A stretch of DNA of 64,000 nt, taken from the NCBI GenBank assembly GCA_030824515.1, contig JAVBXN010000009.1:47858-111857 (forward strand), read 5' to 3'. Numbering within the stretch: position 1 is the stretch's first letter; the number at the start of each line of letters is the position of its first letter. The position numbers and the translations under genes are program-made. Positions 47,610 through 56,495 of the stretch are shown here, one piece after another. Under the pieces are notes generated by a model. The model ran no database searches and was not told where the DNA came from. It worked only from the letters and a program-made list of their open reading frames with translations. This stretch comes from Pelobacter sp. (GTDB lineage: Bacteria; Desulfobacterota; Desulfuromonadia; Geobacterales; Pseudopelobacteraceae).

Positions 47610-47638
47610 TTTATACAACTACCTGGAGTAAAGTGCAA
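47610..47638 (-). promoter_or_regulatory. Possible sigma-70 promoter of the rpsF-rpsR unit
   Basis: On the minus strand, TTGCAC (47638-47633) and TATAAA (47615-47610) are separated by 17 bases. The -10 is good and the -35 weak. It lies about 90 bases before the rpsF start and leaves room for the leader hairpin. Confidence 0.5.
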
Positions 47639-47646
47639 CAAAATCT

Positions 47647-48531
47647 TTATAATCGAATAGATGAAGCCCGATATTTTTTTATCAACTCAACCGGATGATA
47701 CGAAAGTTTGCTGTTGCGCAATCCGGCATCGCCCAGGTCTTGCTCGCGGTTGATATAGCGGCAGTCATTGAATAACTGTCTTGCGAACTCCCGGTTAACA
47801 AGTTGTGACAGTCCCTCTTTGAACGGATTGGCCTTCTCAAAATGGCAAACTGCTGTGTCACTGTTCAGCTTTTCACCGAGCGCAAAGGCTTCAACCACTC
47901 CATCCACCGTGATGACAATCCCGCTCAGGCCCAACTCGGAAAAGTTGCGCAGAGCTTCCGATGTTGCCGACACCTCCAGTACAAGTGATGGATTCGTTCT
48001 GTCACGAATAGCCATAAGCCATCTGTCCAGCAGTTCCTGGCATGCACTGAGGTATTGGTAAGAATATTCAAACAGTTGGTAATGATGACGGTTTGTAAAG
48101 TAATTAATCCGGTTGTTTTTTTTGTGAAAGCGGTTTCCCGGCAGTAGCGCCAGTTCCTGCCGCAGGTAAAGGTAGTCGAAAGAATCCCGGTCTTCTGAAA
48201 CGCTTATATTGCCGGCAGAAAGGTACTTTTTTGAAAACCGTTCATCGGCTCCGTATATGATCCAATTGTCATCGAAAAGTATCTTAAGTGCATTTTCAAT
48301 ATTTCCGCTCAGTGGCGGAAGGCAATAGCGGCTACCATCATAACCTTTGCCATGTACGGTGACCGCATCCCCGATCATGGTCAAGCGATAGTCATGTGCA
48401 ATCCGAAACAGATACAAGCCGGCAAAAGTCAGTTCTGATACCTGTGGCTGAAGGTCTGCAAATATTCTGTCCAACAATTTCTTGTCCGTTATCTCCAGGG
48501 CTCTGGAGTCAGGATAAAGTGGAATTTTCAT
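47647..48531 (-). CDS. DUF2156 (GNAT-like) protein
   Basis: The 294-residue protein is a DUF2156 protein, related to the catalytic part of phosphatidylglycerol lysyltransferase (MprF) but without membrane segments. The C-terminal NREQDLGDAGLRNSKLSYHP is the typical end of this family; an earlier segment is YLYLRQELALLPGNRFHKKN. The substrate is unknown. GGAG lies eight bases before the ATG. It is divergent from the aminotransferase gene. Confidence 0.85.
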   Translation of the reverse strand: MKIPLYPDSRALEITDKKLLDRIFADLQPQVSELTFAGLYLFRIAHDYRLTMIGDAVTVHGKGYDGSRYCLPPLSGNIENALKILFDDNWIIYGADERFSKKYLSAGNISVSEDRDSFDYLYLRQELALLPGNRFHKKNNRINYFTNRHHYQLFEYSYQYLSACQELLDRWLMAIRDRTNPSLVLEVSATSEALRNFSELGLSGIVITVDGVVEAFALGEKLNSDTAVCHFEKANPFKEGLSQLVNREFARQLFNDCRYINREQDLGDAGLRNSKLSYHPVELIKKYRASSIRL

Positions 48532-48605
48532 TGAGTTCTCCGGGATTTGTTGTAGAATTCCGAGCTGACTAACTTAACAGAAAACTTATCACGGAGGGAA
48601 CTGTT

Positions 48606-49799
48606 ATGGCTATTGCCATGAAGATTGCCAGTCACATATCCAAATCATCCTGGATTCGCCGGATGTTCGAAGAGGGGGAGCGCCTGCGCCAGGAAGTCGG
48701 CGCGGACAAGGTCTATGATTTTACTCTTGGAAACCCGGACGTTGAACCACCGGAAGCCTTTGGCCGCGAACTGCTGTCGCTTGCACAAAATCCGCTTCCG
48801 GGCATGCATCGCTACATGAACAACGCCGGTTATGCCGAGACACGCTCGGCAGTTGCAAGCAAACTGTCAGGGGATTCGGGTTTATCGGTTGGTGCCGAGC
48901 ACGTGATAATGACCTGTGGAGCGGGCGGGGCACTCAACGTAGTCCTGAAAACCATTTTGAACCCAGGTGAAGAAGTTATTATCCTGGCGCCATATTTCGT
49001 CGAGTACAAGTTCTACATCGATAACCATGGCGGTTTTCCGGTAGCGGTCTGGACCGATCATGATACTTTTCAGCTTGATATCGATGCCATTGAAAAAGCG
49101 ATCACAACCAAAACCCGCGCCATCATCATCTGTTCGCCCAACAATCCGACCGGTGTGATCTATCCGGCCGAAAGCCTGAAGCGCCTGGGTGATGTTCTGA
49201 AAAGTATCCATCAGCGAAGCGGTCACCTGATTTACGTTATCTCTGACGAACCCTATGCCCGCATTGCCTTCGATGGCAAGCATGTACCCAATATCTTTCC
49301 GCTGGTAGAAAGCTCTGTGATAGTCACATCACACAGTAAGGATCTTGCTCTGCCCGGAGAGCGTATCGGTTATCTGGCTGCCAATCCGCGTATGGCGACC
49401 GCGTTACAGTTCATGGAGGGGGCTGTATTCAGCAACCGTGTGCTTGGATTTGTCAATGCACCAGCTCTGATGCAACGCCTGGTGGCAAAGTTGCAAGATG
49501 AGTCAGTAGATATAGCAGATTATCAGGACAAACGTGACCTGCTGGTAAACTCGCTGACAGGCATGGGCTTCAGCATGGTCAAGCCGGATGGCGCTTTCTA
49601 CCTTTTCCCCAAATCTCCATTGGCTGATGATGTGGAGTTTGTCAAACTGGCCCAGAAGCACCACATTCTGCTGGTGCCCGGCGCCGGTTTTGGTGCGCCA
49701 GGATTCTTCCGCATCGCTTACTGTGTGGACAAAGGTATGATCAAAAGGAGCCTGCCTGCCTGGAGTGCGCTTGCCAAGGAGGCCGGGTTGTCCGGATAA
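48606..49799 (+). CDS. PLP-dependent class I/II aminotransferase
   Basis: The 397-residue fold-type I enzyme has the PLP Lys245 in SHSKDLALPGERIGYLA, the conserved SPNNPTG (about residues 180-186), the Asp/Tyr pair SDEPYARI and the C-terminal Arg in FFRIAYC. It starts at the ATG at 48606 with GGAGGGAA upstream. Aspartate- or methionine-type substrates are possible; the sequence alone does not settle specificity. Confidence 0.92.
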   Translation: MAIAMKIASHISKSSWIRRMFEEGERLRQEVGADKVYDFTLGNPDVEPPEAFGRELLSLAQNPLPGMHRYMNNAGYAETRSAVASKLSGDSGLSVGAEHVIMTCGAGGALNVVLKTILNPGEEVIILAPYFVEYKFYIDNHGGFPVAVWTDHDTFQLDIDAIEKAITTKTRAIIICSPNNPTGVIYPAESLKRLGDVLKSIHQRSGHLIYVISDEPYARIAFDGKHVPNIFPLVESSVIVTSHSKDLALPGERIGYLAANPRMATALQFMEGAVFSNRVLGFVNAPALMQRLVAKLQDESVDIADYQDKRDLLVNSLTGMGFSMVKPDGAFYLFPKSPLADDVEFVKLAQKHHILLVPGAGFGAPGFFRIAYCVDKGMIKRSLPAWSALAKEAGLSG

Positions 49800-49900
49800 A
49801 TTGCTGGAAAGTTTTCGGACGTTCAAGCAACAAAGATGCTGGCGCTCAATCAATTTGTTGTGTTATAAACATTAACACTACACCAAACCACGGAGGAAAC

Positions 49901-50173
49901 ATGACTAAGGCAGAATTGGTAGCAAAAATGGCAGAAAGCGCGGAACTAACCAAGACTCAGGCTGAAAAGGCACTTAATGCCTTTGTTGAGGAAGTAACCA
50001 CAGCCATCAAGTCCGGCGATAAGGTAACCATGGTAGGCTTTGGCGTATTCAGCGCCGTGACTCGTGCCGCAAGAACCGGCAGGAATCCAAAAACCGGCGA
50101 AGAAATGCAGATAGCTGCAAAAACAAGCGGTAAATTTACTCCAGGCAAATCACTGAAGGATCTTTCCGCATAA
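49901..50173 (+). CDS. hup: HU-type DNA-binding protein
   Basis: The 90-residue protein is a complete HU/IHF-family histone-like protein: MTKAELVAKMAESAELTKTQ, then VGFGVFSAVTRAARTGRNPK and the arm end KFTPGKSLKDL. The RNPKTG motif with the preceding GFG is typical of HU. GGAGG precedes the ATG. A strong terminator follows. Confidence 0.95.
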   Translation: MTKAELVAKMAESAELTKTQAEKALNAFVEEVTTAIKSGDKVTMVGFGVFSAVTRAARTGRNPKTGEEMQIAAKTSGKFTPGKSLKDLSA

Positions 50174-50190
50174 GCAGGTCAAAATAACTC

Positions 50191-50238
50191 AAACAGAGAA
50201 GGCCTGTTTCCGTTAGTGGAAACAGGCCTTCTCTGTTT
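50191..50238. terminator. Strong terminator between hup and the cohesin-like gene
   Basis: A perfect 21-base-pair stem (arms 50191-50211 and 50218-50238) with the loop GTTAGT lies between two convergent genes. Both ends are A/T-rich, so it may act in both directions. Confidence 0.85.
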
Positions 50239-50255
50239 ATACGGAGATACACAGC

Positions 50256-51509
50256 TTATTTACGGGCAAGATGATTGGCGACAAAGATGAACTCATCAAT
50301 ATAGTCATGCACTCCATCGTTGTTGAAGTCATACAGTAGTTTCTGCGAAGAACCTTCCTCTCTCATAAAAGCATTCCAACCGGTTTGATCCGGTTTCAGT
50401 GCATTTCCAATCGGCGGTGCCACAGTCAGAGGATACTCAAAGCTGTCAGCACCGGCGATGATGTTCAGAGTCGCTTTCCAGGTATTAGTTTCAGGCATCG
50501 ATTCTATAATCCAGCGGCGGCTATTGCTGCCTTCCCTTTTAACCGATAGAACAGTAGCGTTATCCATGGCGAAATTAGGCGATGACATATTATTGCTGGC
50601 AGGAAGATCAATGACAATCCTGACCTGTGATTTTCCGTCGCTGATAACTGCTGTTGGCTCCTGATGTATGATCTTTGCAACTTCCTTGCTGAACAGCGCT
50701 GTCATGATCGGCAGGCTCTTGTCACCCCTGTAGGTTTTAAAACGGTCGGCAACACTCTTGAAAATCATGTGCTGTCCGCTTTCTTCGGTTCTGTTCTCAG
50801 CGGCTGTTTTGCCAGTTGGAGCTGTTGACAGCGGTGCTGCATCAACAGGTTCGGTGACAGCTTCTGAGCTTATCTGATTTTGGACAACAGATGGCTGAGG
50901 TTCCGGTTTTGTTTGCAAGGTATCGGCCTGGATCGCGACAGTTCCGCCATATCCGGTTGTTGAAGTCGGAGTCGTAGTTGATGGTTTTTGTGTCGAAGAT
51001 GGTGTTGATGAAAACGGGATACCGGGCGTAGTAATCGTTGTGGATACGGGAGGATCGTTTGTTGTTGGCGTGATGGATCCGGCCGTTGATGCGCCAAGCA
51101 ATGCCTGCACCGGCATATTAACGCCATTGCTGCCAATCATTGAGGGAACCGAAATTGTCTTTATTCCATTTTCACCGGTTTTTGAGGCAAAGTTGATTAC
51201 AGCTATCGGCCCATTGCCTGTAAACGGTTTTTGACTGATAATTGCAATTCTGATCAATCCAGGCAATGAAGTATTGGCTGTAAACATGCTGTTAGATACA
51301 AGGCCGCCTTTCGTGACTGTCGGCGATGCCAATATCGCAGTATCATAAGTTATGGTCAGGTCAATTCCGGCCACGCCGTCCATTCCGCTTCCATTTACAA
51401 CCCCGGATTGCTCCACGACTATGGTTGCGGCGGCTTGCGATAGCTGAACGGTTGATGCAACTAAAAAAAGTGCGAGTACAATCTGTTTGAAGTTGCGAAA
51501 CATGGACAT
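50256..51509 (-). CDS. Secreted cohesin-like protein with a C-terminal half-dockerin loop
   Basis: The protein has 417 residues if it starts at the ATG at 51509, which has AAGGAG six bases upstream; the longer frame to 51650 has no support. After a signal peptide (ending SQAA, residue about 27) comes a cohesin-like domain of about 120 residues (VAGIDLTITYDTAI, LIRIAIISQKPFTGNGPIAV). Then a Thr/Pro/Ser-rich linker follows, a second folded part (about residues 260-385), and a final EF-hand loop DFNNDGVHDYID followed by a short helix. The loop matches the calcium-binding half of a dockerin. The cohesin and dockerin calls are by pattern. It is next to the multicopper oxidase on the same strand but has its own start and a hairpin between them. 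Confidence 0.7.
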   Translation of the reverse strand: MSMFRNFKQIVLALFLVASTVQLSQAAATIVVEQSGVVNGSGMDGVAGIDLTITYDTAILASPTVTKGGLVSNSMFTANTSLPGLIRIAIISQKPFTGNGPIAVINFASKTGENGIKTISVPSMIGSNGVNMPVQALLGASTAGSITPTTNDPPVSTTITTPGIPFSSTPSSTQKPSTTTPTSTTGYGGTVAIQADTLQTKPEPQPSVVQNQISSEAVTEPVDAAPLSTAPTGKTAAENRTEESGQHMIFKSVADRFKTYRGDKSLPIMTALFSKEVAKIIHQEPTAVISDGKSQVRIVIDLPASNNMSSPNFAMDNATVLSVKREGSNSRRWIIESMPETNTWKATLNIIAGADSFEYPLTVAPPIGNALKPDQTGWNAFMREEGSSQKLLYDFNNDGVHDYIDEFIFVANHLARK

Positions 51510-51633
51510 GGGATGCTCCTTGCCTGCTGCTGTAAGCTCAATGGTAATTTGAGTGCGGACAAAACGGTGTATGCGTCGGTAAATTATTAGCACGATCTGG
51601 CGGGAACTTCGATAAGAAAAATATTTGAAACGT

Positions 51634-51668
51634 GAACTGCCGTTTAGCATTGCGCTAAACGGCAGTTC
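51634..51668 (-). terminator. Hairpin after the multicopper oxidase gene
   Basis: Perfect 15-base arms (51634-51648 and 51654-51668) enclose the loop ATTGC. It lies 26 bases after the oxidase stop on the minus strand. The following minus-strand bases are only moderately T-rich, so termination may be partial. Confidence 0.6.
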
Positions 51669-51693
51669 TTTTCAGCGGGTTAATACGTTTTGT

Positions 51694-51944
51694 TTACATG
51701 GAGACTCGATCGAATGTTACGGAGCCCCCGCCAAATGTAATCGCGCCTACAGTTGTGAATGAACAGTTTGCGGTATACGAGGCATCATAACCACCTTTAA
51801 GTGTCACGGAAATCGGCCTGTTCAGATTTAATGAGCCTGCCTGTGTGCCACCCTTGAGCATGATGGTTTCGCCGTTCTGTGCTGCTGTGTAGGCTGCTTG
51901 CAGCGATGCGAAATCAAGTGTTGTCGCACCTCTTACGATCCTGG
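51694..51944 (-). other. Shared C-terminal module, copy B
   Basis: The last 83 or so residues of the oxidase contain DFASLQAAYTAAQNGETIML, VTLKGGYDASY and the end GGGSVTFDRVSM. They follow the same order of motifs as the ends of the proteins at 522-2222 and 62618-64000. The copper domains lie over 490 residues away, so the module is a separate unit. Confidence 0.65.
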
Positions 51945-54900
51945 CCGCGGCAGTGGCGCCTACTGGATTCACGGTGTAAGTTGCTGTGATAACCTGATTG
52001 CCGGTCACTCCGGTCGCATAGGTGTAGCTCGAACCGGTCAGGACTATCGGTGTGCCGTTGATCTGGGCCGTGACATCAAAACCGCTGGTATTGAAGTTAT
52101 AGGTCGGCATGTCGCCGGAGGAAACTATGGTCGGCCCGGTAACGCACTGATCCAGTGACACCGCATAGGATGTAAGGGCGAAGTGGGCGGTGTAGTTGTG
52201 AGCCGCCGTGACGTTGGTTATGGTCAGGTCGGGCAGCAGGCTGACTTCCGTAGCCCCCTCCATCCAGTTGACGAAGTGATAGTTGACATCCGGGATGGCG
52301 CTTACCGTGACCGCATTGGCACCGTAGTTGATAATCTGGTTGACAAGCGGCAGTCCTGTGCTTGCGCCAAACGTCAATGTACCGTGTTCGCCGGTTGCCA
52401 CCGCGTAATCTACCGCAAATGTGTCAAGCGCGAAGTTGGCGGTATAGATGTGATTTGCCGTGACGTTGTTGACTGTCAGCGCTGCGGTTGTACTTACTAC
52501 CGTTGCGCCTTCAGTCCAGTTGACGAAGTGGTATCCTGGCAGATTAGGCACGGCTGTAACCGTTGTTGCGTTGGTGAAGTAGTTGACTACCTGGCTGGTT
52601 ACACCGGTCAATGTGCCGTTGAGTCCGGCGACGAAGTCGACGGTAAAGGTGTCAATGGCAAAGTTGGCCGTGTATGTGTGAGATGCCGTTACGTTGGTAA
52701 TTGTCAGCGCCGGCGTGGTACTTACTACCGCAGCCCCTTCGGTCCAGTTGACAAAGTGGTAGCCGGTGATCGGTGCGGCGGTAACCGTGGTTGCATCAAG
52801 TGTGTAGGTTATTGTCTGGGATACGGATACTGTTCCATTCACCGTGCCGTTGGCTCCGGCAATGAAGTTGACGGCATAGGTCGGTATGGTCGCGCTGCAG
52901 ACATCGTTGATGGTCGAGTTGATGCCGGTGCAGCTCCAGGTCAGAATTCCGGAGTTGTTTGTAACGACTGATTCCGTACCGGAAGCACACAGACCGGTGG
53001 TTGGTATGGCTGCGAAAAGCTGGCCGTTACTGGTGCCGCAAACTCCGTCAATAATATCGAAGCTCTGTGTTGTGACAAAAGTCGGAGCTGCCGATTCGCC
53101 GGCGGCATTATAGGCTTTCACACGATAGCTGTAGCGGTCGCTGGACAGCACTGTTTCCGTGTAGGATGTCGCATTGGCGAGAGCGGTGCCGACAGGAGCA
53201 AAGTTGAGGCAATTCAGCCCGGCGCAGCGTTCGATCTGGAATCCAATTTCATTTTTGGGGTTACCAGGTGTAGTTACGTCCAGTGCCGGGGTCGGATCAG
53301 TCCAGTTCAATGTGACAACTCCACCGGTGAATGTTGCCGGAGTAGTAAGACCGGTCACAGTGTCGGGAACCACGCTGGTTACATTCAGAACGATCGGACG
53401 CATCATGTCCATCTCCTCATGGCTGAGGATGTGGCAATGCCAGACGTATTCCCAGGCGAAGTCATAAAGGATGTTTGTTACCGGTGTGGGTCTTGCCTGT
53501 CCGGTCTGCCAGTCAACGCTGTTGAAGCCCATCGGCGAGCCGATCGGGATGGCCGGATTGAGCGGACGCAGGCTGTTGGTTATGCCGAATGGAAGCGCCG
53601 GAGCCCGCGGACGCACGGCAACGATGGTGTCCATCAAAGGACTGATCTTGACGGTGTCCTTCCAGCCCAGTTCGTTTGCTTCCGGAAGGGCTATCTGGCC
53701 ATCCCAGCCGACACGGTTGATCAACTGTACATCAAAGATGTGAAAGTGGATCGGATGGGTATCAACGCCGTTGTGCGAGATTTTCCAGATCTGGGTGCCG
53801 TCGGTTACCTGCCACGGAATCGGGGTCGGAACACTGCCCAGAACCTGGACATCCACAGTGGTGGAGTTGTTGATGGTCTCGGTCGGCAGATCGGAGAATC
53901 CGTACAGTATCAGCAGTGCGTTAAGCGTAGTGGGATTCGGCAGCTGCATGGCCAGGTTACCGCTCATACGGCCATAGACCGGGTCGAAGGATGCGCCCAT
54001 TTCGTCATGAATACCCTTGGGCTCAGTTATCATCTCTACCGGTTGCCCTGCCAGCGTCACGAATTTAAGGAACTGGTCATTGATCTGATTGATGCCTTCC
54101 CACGGGAAGTTGGGCGGGAAGTAGGAATTCGGATAGGCCGAGCTGTATGCGGCCTGGCCGACGATGATTGGTTCTTGTGCTCTTTCGAACAGAGTCTTTA
54201 CCGGAGCCGGATTCAATGCGGTTGGCGCTGCCGCCGAAGTGAATTCTGCTTCCAGTGCAGCCTGGTTGAAGGTGTAGGGAGCATCGACAGCAGGCAAGCC
54301 CGATGTTCCACCGGTTACGATGATCTGCATTACTGTGCGGGTGTTGGGGGCATAGCCGACTAATGGACCTTTGCCGTTATCCCAGAAGCCGGTGATCGGA
54401 TTGAATGTACCACCTGTCCCGTAGCCGCCGGAATCACGCATATCGGCTGCGCCGGTGAAGTAGTCATAGCCCGGTACCCTGGCTGGCCAGGCAGCCGGTG
54501 CGTCATTGTAGAGGATCAGGGTTTTGCCTGCGTATGCGGTGAAATCAACAATAACGTCAGCGCGTTCTGCCGGTCCAAGTGCCAGACCTGTCTTGTCAAC
54601 TACGCCGACCCAGAATGCGGTCGGGTCAGTAATGTAAGTTACCGGTTGCGGAACCCTGATGTCCGGTTTAGGCAGGAATCCGCCTTCAGTGCCGATCTGG
54701 AAGAAACTGGGGCCACTCAGGGCCGGGTCGGGCACGCCGCCATCACGGCCGTCAACAGGCCAGTCTGCCGGCCAGTTGTTAAGTGTGGCAAGCTCCGCCG
54801 ATGCAGGCAGCATCTTTACTTCAGTCAGGTTGGACTTGCCGGGGGCCAGGAGTCTTGTGTCCGGGCTTGGCTGTGCCGGGTCTGCTTCATAGAACGACAG

Positions 54901-56469
54901 GTTCCAGAAACGGTCGCTGGCTGCGTTCAGGATGCGGAAACGATAGGCGCGGGGGTCTACCGTCAGAGACGGGAAAACCGTGCCGTTGACAACGGCGCTA
55001 TCCTGGAAGGCTTCCATCCCCATGGACACATTAGGTGTTCCCGGGATCATGGTCGGCTGGCCGGGGGTAGTGCAATTGGCATACACAGCTGGGAACGGGC
55101 TGCTGCAGTCCGCATCGTAGTAGGGGTTGGCTACCGGACCTTTGGTTACCGCTGTGGCCGGGTAGAACCAGGGGCCATACATCCAGCGGCCGAAGGGGTT
55201 GACGCCACCGGAGCCTGCCAGAGAGTTCTGGGCCGGCATATATACATGTGGCAACCAGAGGTCACCGGTCACGGGGGGGCGCACGCCATTGATGTCAGGA
55301 GTTCCGCTGCCCCAGTTCCAGAGCGGGTCGGTTGCACGGACGGTCGGAACCGTGATGGGTATGTCAAAAAGACCGGTTGCGTCATTGAACAGGTACTTTG
55401 TAGTATCTGCTGCGTTTACGAAGGTCTTGTCCTGAATGATCAGGGGAATCTGGTCGGCTGGTAACAGTCCGCGAGTGACGAGATCCTGCTCGTATTGATC
55501 GGTAATCACGTAGCCTGCGGCTTCACCGGCATATACATTGAGTCTGGTAATGCCGAATGCGTGGTCGTGATAAAACATCAAACGGGCGCTCTGCTGGTTG
55601 GTGTAGTAGTAGGTCATTGAGCCGTCGCCCGGATCGGGCATGTCGGGCACGTTCTGGAAACTAACGCCTTTGGTAAACGGGGTAATTTCATTGGCGGGTG
55701 TGATCCACTGGTGCGGGGTTCCATCACTGATCCAGGGGGTTCTGCCGCCATGCAGGTGAAGGTCTGCGCGATTGTGTGTATAGCTGGCGCAGGTGTTTGG
55801 TTCTATGGTGTTGTCGCAAGGAGTACCTTCTCCGCGGACGGAGCCCATATAGGCCGGTCCTGTGCCTGCACCCATAACCGATGCATCCACAGGGATGAAA
55901 AGATCGCCACCAGATCCTGTTGGGAGGCTGTTGGTGAATTTTATCCTGACCGGTCGGTCACGCTGGGCAATGATGTTAGGTCCCAGATAGTGAACCGGAT
56001 CTGGTGCGACTGTGTTAAAGTTGGCGTCGCATGGCGGTTGCAACTGTCCGCCGCAGGCGGATGTGTCGGTTCCGAAATTGGTCTGCCGGTAGCCGCGAAG
56101 CTTGGTCCCGGGAAGAGGCAGGTCGGAATGCATACGTTCATTAAATTCAACCAGTTCGATTTCATAATAGTCCGAACCCGGGTATGTGACTATGTCAGGT
56201 TTTGCAACTGAGAGGTATTGCCCCAGATTGTTGCCCTTGGTGTTTCCCAGACCGGGTAGGGTGTCGACAAACTTGGCAAGAGGCGGGCTGTTTGCCCAGT
56301 TGGCCGTGGTGTAGTAGTCGGGCGTTGCCGGCTGCAGATTGGCGTCAAGCGGTCCGATCGGGATCGGAGGCGCGGTTCCCGCTCCAGCAATGCCGGAGAT
56401 TGAGCAGATGCACAATAGTACAAGCATCAACCCGTATCTCCATGTATTCATAGTGCCTTGAATTTTCAT
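51694..56469 (-). CDS. Giant secreted multicopper oxidase with FN3-like, InlB-type repeats and C-terminal QAAY/GGYD module
   Basis: The 1591-residue protein has a signal peptide (residues 1-30) and all four copper motifs: HLHGGRTP (about 238), FYHDHAFG (about 300), HPIHFHIFDV (about 909) and WHCHILSHEEMDMM (about 1014). The Met in the last one suggests a standard T1 copper site. A fibronectin-like domain follows (about 1085-1175), then CGTSNG...CTGINSTINDVC, three InlB-type repeats (about 1197-1432) and the shared end module. GGAGGAG precedes the ATG. Related large oxidases of Geobacter are implicated in metal-oxide reduction, which is known for the group; the specific role here is inferred. 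SCO1 and cytochrome genes lie upstream in the same direction. Confidence 0.88.
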   Translation of the reverse strand: MKIQGTMNTWRYGLMLVLLCICSISGIAGAGTAPPIPIGPLDANLQPATPDYYTTANWANSPPLAKFVDTLPGLGNTKGNNLGQYLSVAKPDIVTYPGSDYYEIELVEFNERMHSDLPLPGTKLRGYRQTNFGTDTSACGGQLQPPCDANFNTVAPDPVHYLGPNIIAQRDRPVRIKFTNSLPTGSGGDLFIPVDASVMGAGTGPAYMGSVRGEGTPCDNTIEPNTCASYTHNRADLHLHGGRTPWISDGTPHQWITPANEITPFTKGVSFQNVPDMPDPGDGSMTYYYTNQQSARLMFYHDHAFGITRLNVYAGEAAGYVITDQYEQDLVTRGLLPADQIPLIIQDKTFVNAADTTKYLFNDATGLFDIPITVPTVRATDPLWNWGSGTPDINGVRPPVTGDLWLPHVYMPAQNSLAGSGGVNPFGRWMYGPWFYPATAVTKGPVANPYYDADCSSPFPAVYANCTTPGQPTMIPGTPNVSMGMEAFQDSAVVNGTVFPSLTVDPRAYRFRILNAASDRFWNLSFYEADPAQPSPDTRLLAPGKSNLTEVKMLPASAELATLNNWPADWPVDGRDGGVPDPALSGPSFFQIGTEGGFLPKPDIRVPQPVTYITDPTAFWVGVVDKTGLALGPAERADVIVDFTAYAGKTLILYNDAPAAWPARVPGYDYFTGAADMRDSGGYGTGGTFNPITGFWDNGKGPLVGYAPNTRTVMQIIVTGGTSGLPAVDAPYTFNQAALEAEFTSAAAPTALNPAPVKTLFERAQEPIIVGQAAYSSAYPNSYFPPNFPWEGINQINDQFLKFVTLAGQPVEMITEPKGIHDEMGASFDPVYGRMSGNLAMQLPNPTTLNALLILYGFSDLPTETINNSTTVDVQVLGSVPTPIPWQVTDGTQIWKISHNGVDTHPIHFHIFDVQLINRVGWDGQIALPEANELGWKDTVKISPLMDTIVAVRPRAPALPFGITNSLRPLNPAIPIGSPMGFNSVDWQTGQARPTPVTNILYDFAWEYVWHCHILSHEEMDMMRPIVLNVTSVVPDTVTGLTTPATFTGGVVTLNWTDPTPALDVTTPGNPKNEIGFQIERCAGLNCLNFAPVGTALANATSYTETVLSSDRYSYRVKAYNAAGESAAPTFVTTQSFDIIDGVCGTSNGQLFAAIPTTGLCASGTESVVTNNSGILTWSCTGINSTINDVCSATIPTYAVNFIAGANGTVNGTVSVSQTITYTLDATTVTAAPITGYHFVNWTEGAAVVSTTPALTITNVTASHTYTANFAIDTFTVDFVAGLNGTLTGVTSQVVNYFTNATTVTAVPNLPGYHFVNWTEGATVVSTTAALTVNNVTANHIYTANFALDTFAVDYAVATGEHGTLTFGASTGLPLVNQIINYGANAVTVSAIPDVNYHFVNWMEGATEVSLLPDLTITNVTAAHNYTAHFALTSYAVSLDQCVTGPTIVSSGDMPTYNFNTSGFDVTAQINGTPIVLTGSSYTYATGVTGNQVITATYTVNPVGATAAARIVRGATTLDFASLQAAYTAAQNGETIMLKGGTQAGSLNLNRPISVTLKGGYDASYTANCSFTTVGAITFGGGSVTFDRVSM
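52172..52880 (-). repeat. Three tandem InlB-type repeats within the multicopper oxidase
   Basis: Three protein repeats of about 78 residues share GYHFVNWTEGA (third: NYHFVNWMEGA), ALTITNVTA and HTYTANFA or close forms. The pattern is that of the divergent InlB B-repeat family. At DNA level the units are similar enough to raise recombination or assembly ambiguity. Confidence 0.75.
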
Positions 56470-56495
56470 AACTCCTCCTTGTACGGTATGGCGGA

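Noticed and set aside
47523..47618. N-terminal extension of S6
   Set aside because: The extra 32 codons run through the leader; the ATG at 47522 has AGGAGGA upstream and starts the S6 fold.
53419..55464. Plus-strand frames of 262-314 codons across the multicopper oxidase
   Set aside because: They are complementary to the oxidase, which has intact copper motifs; the plus-strand translations are Cys/Gly/Arg-rich and unlike any family.
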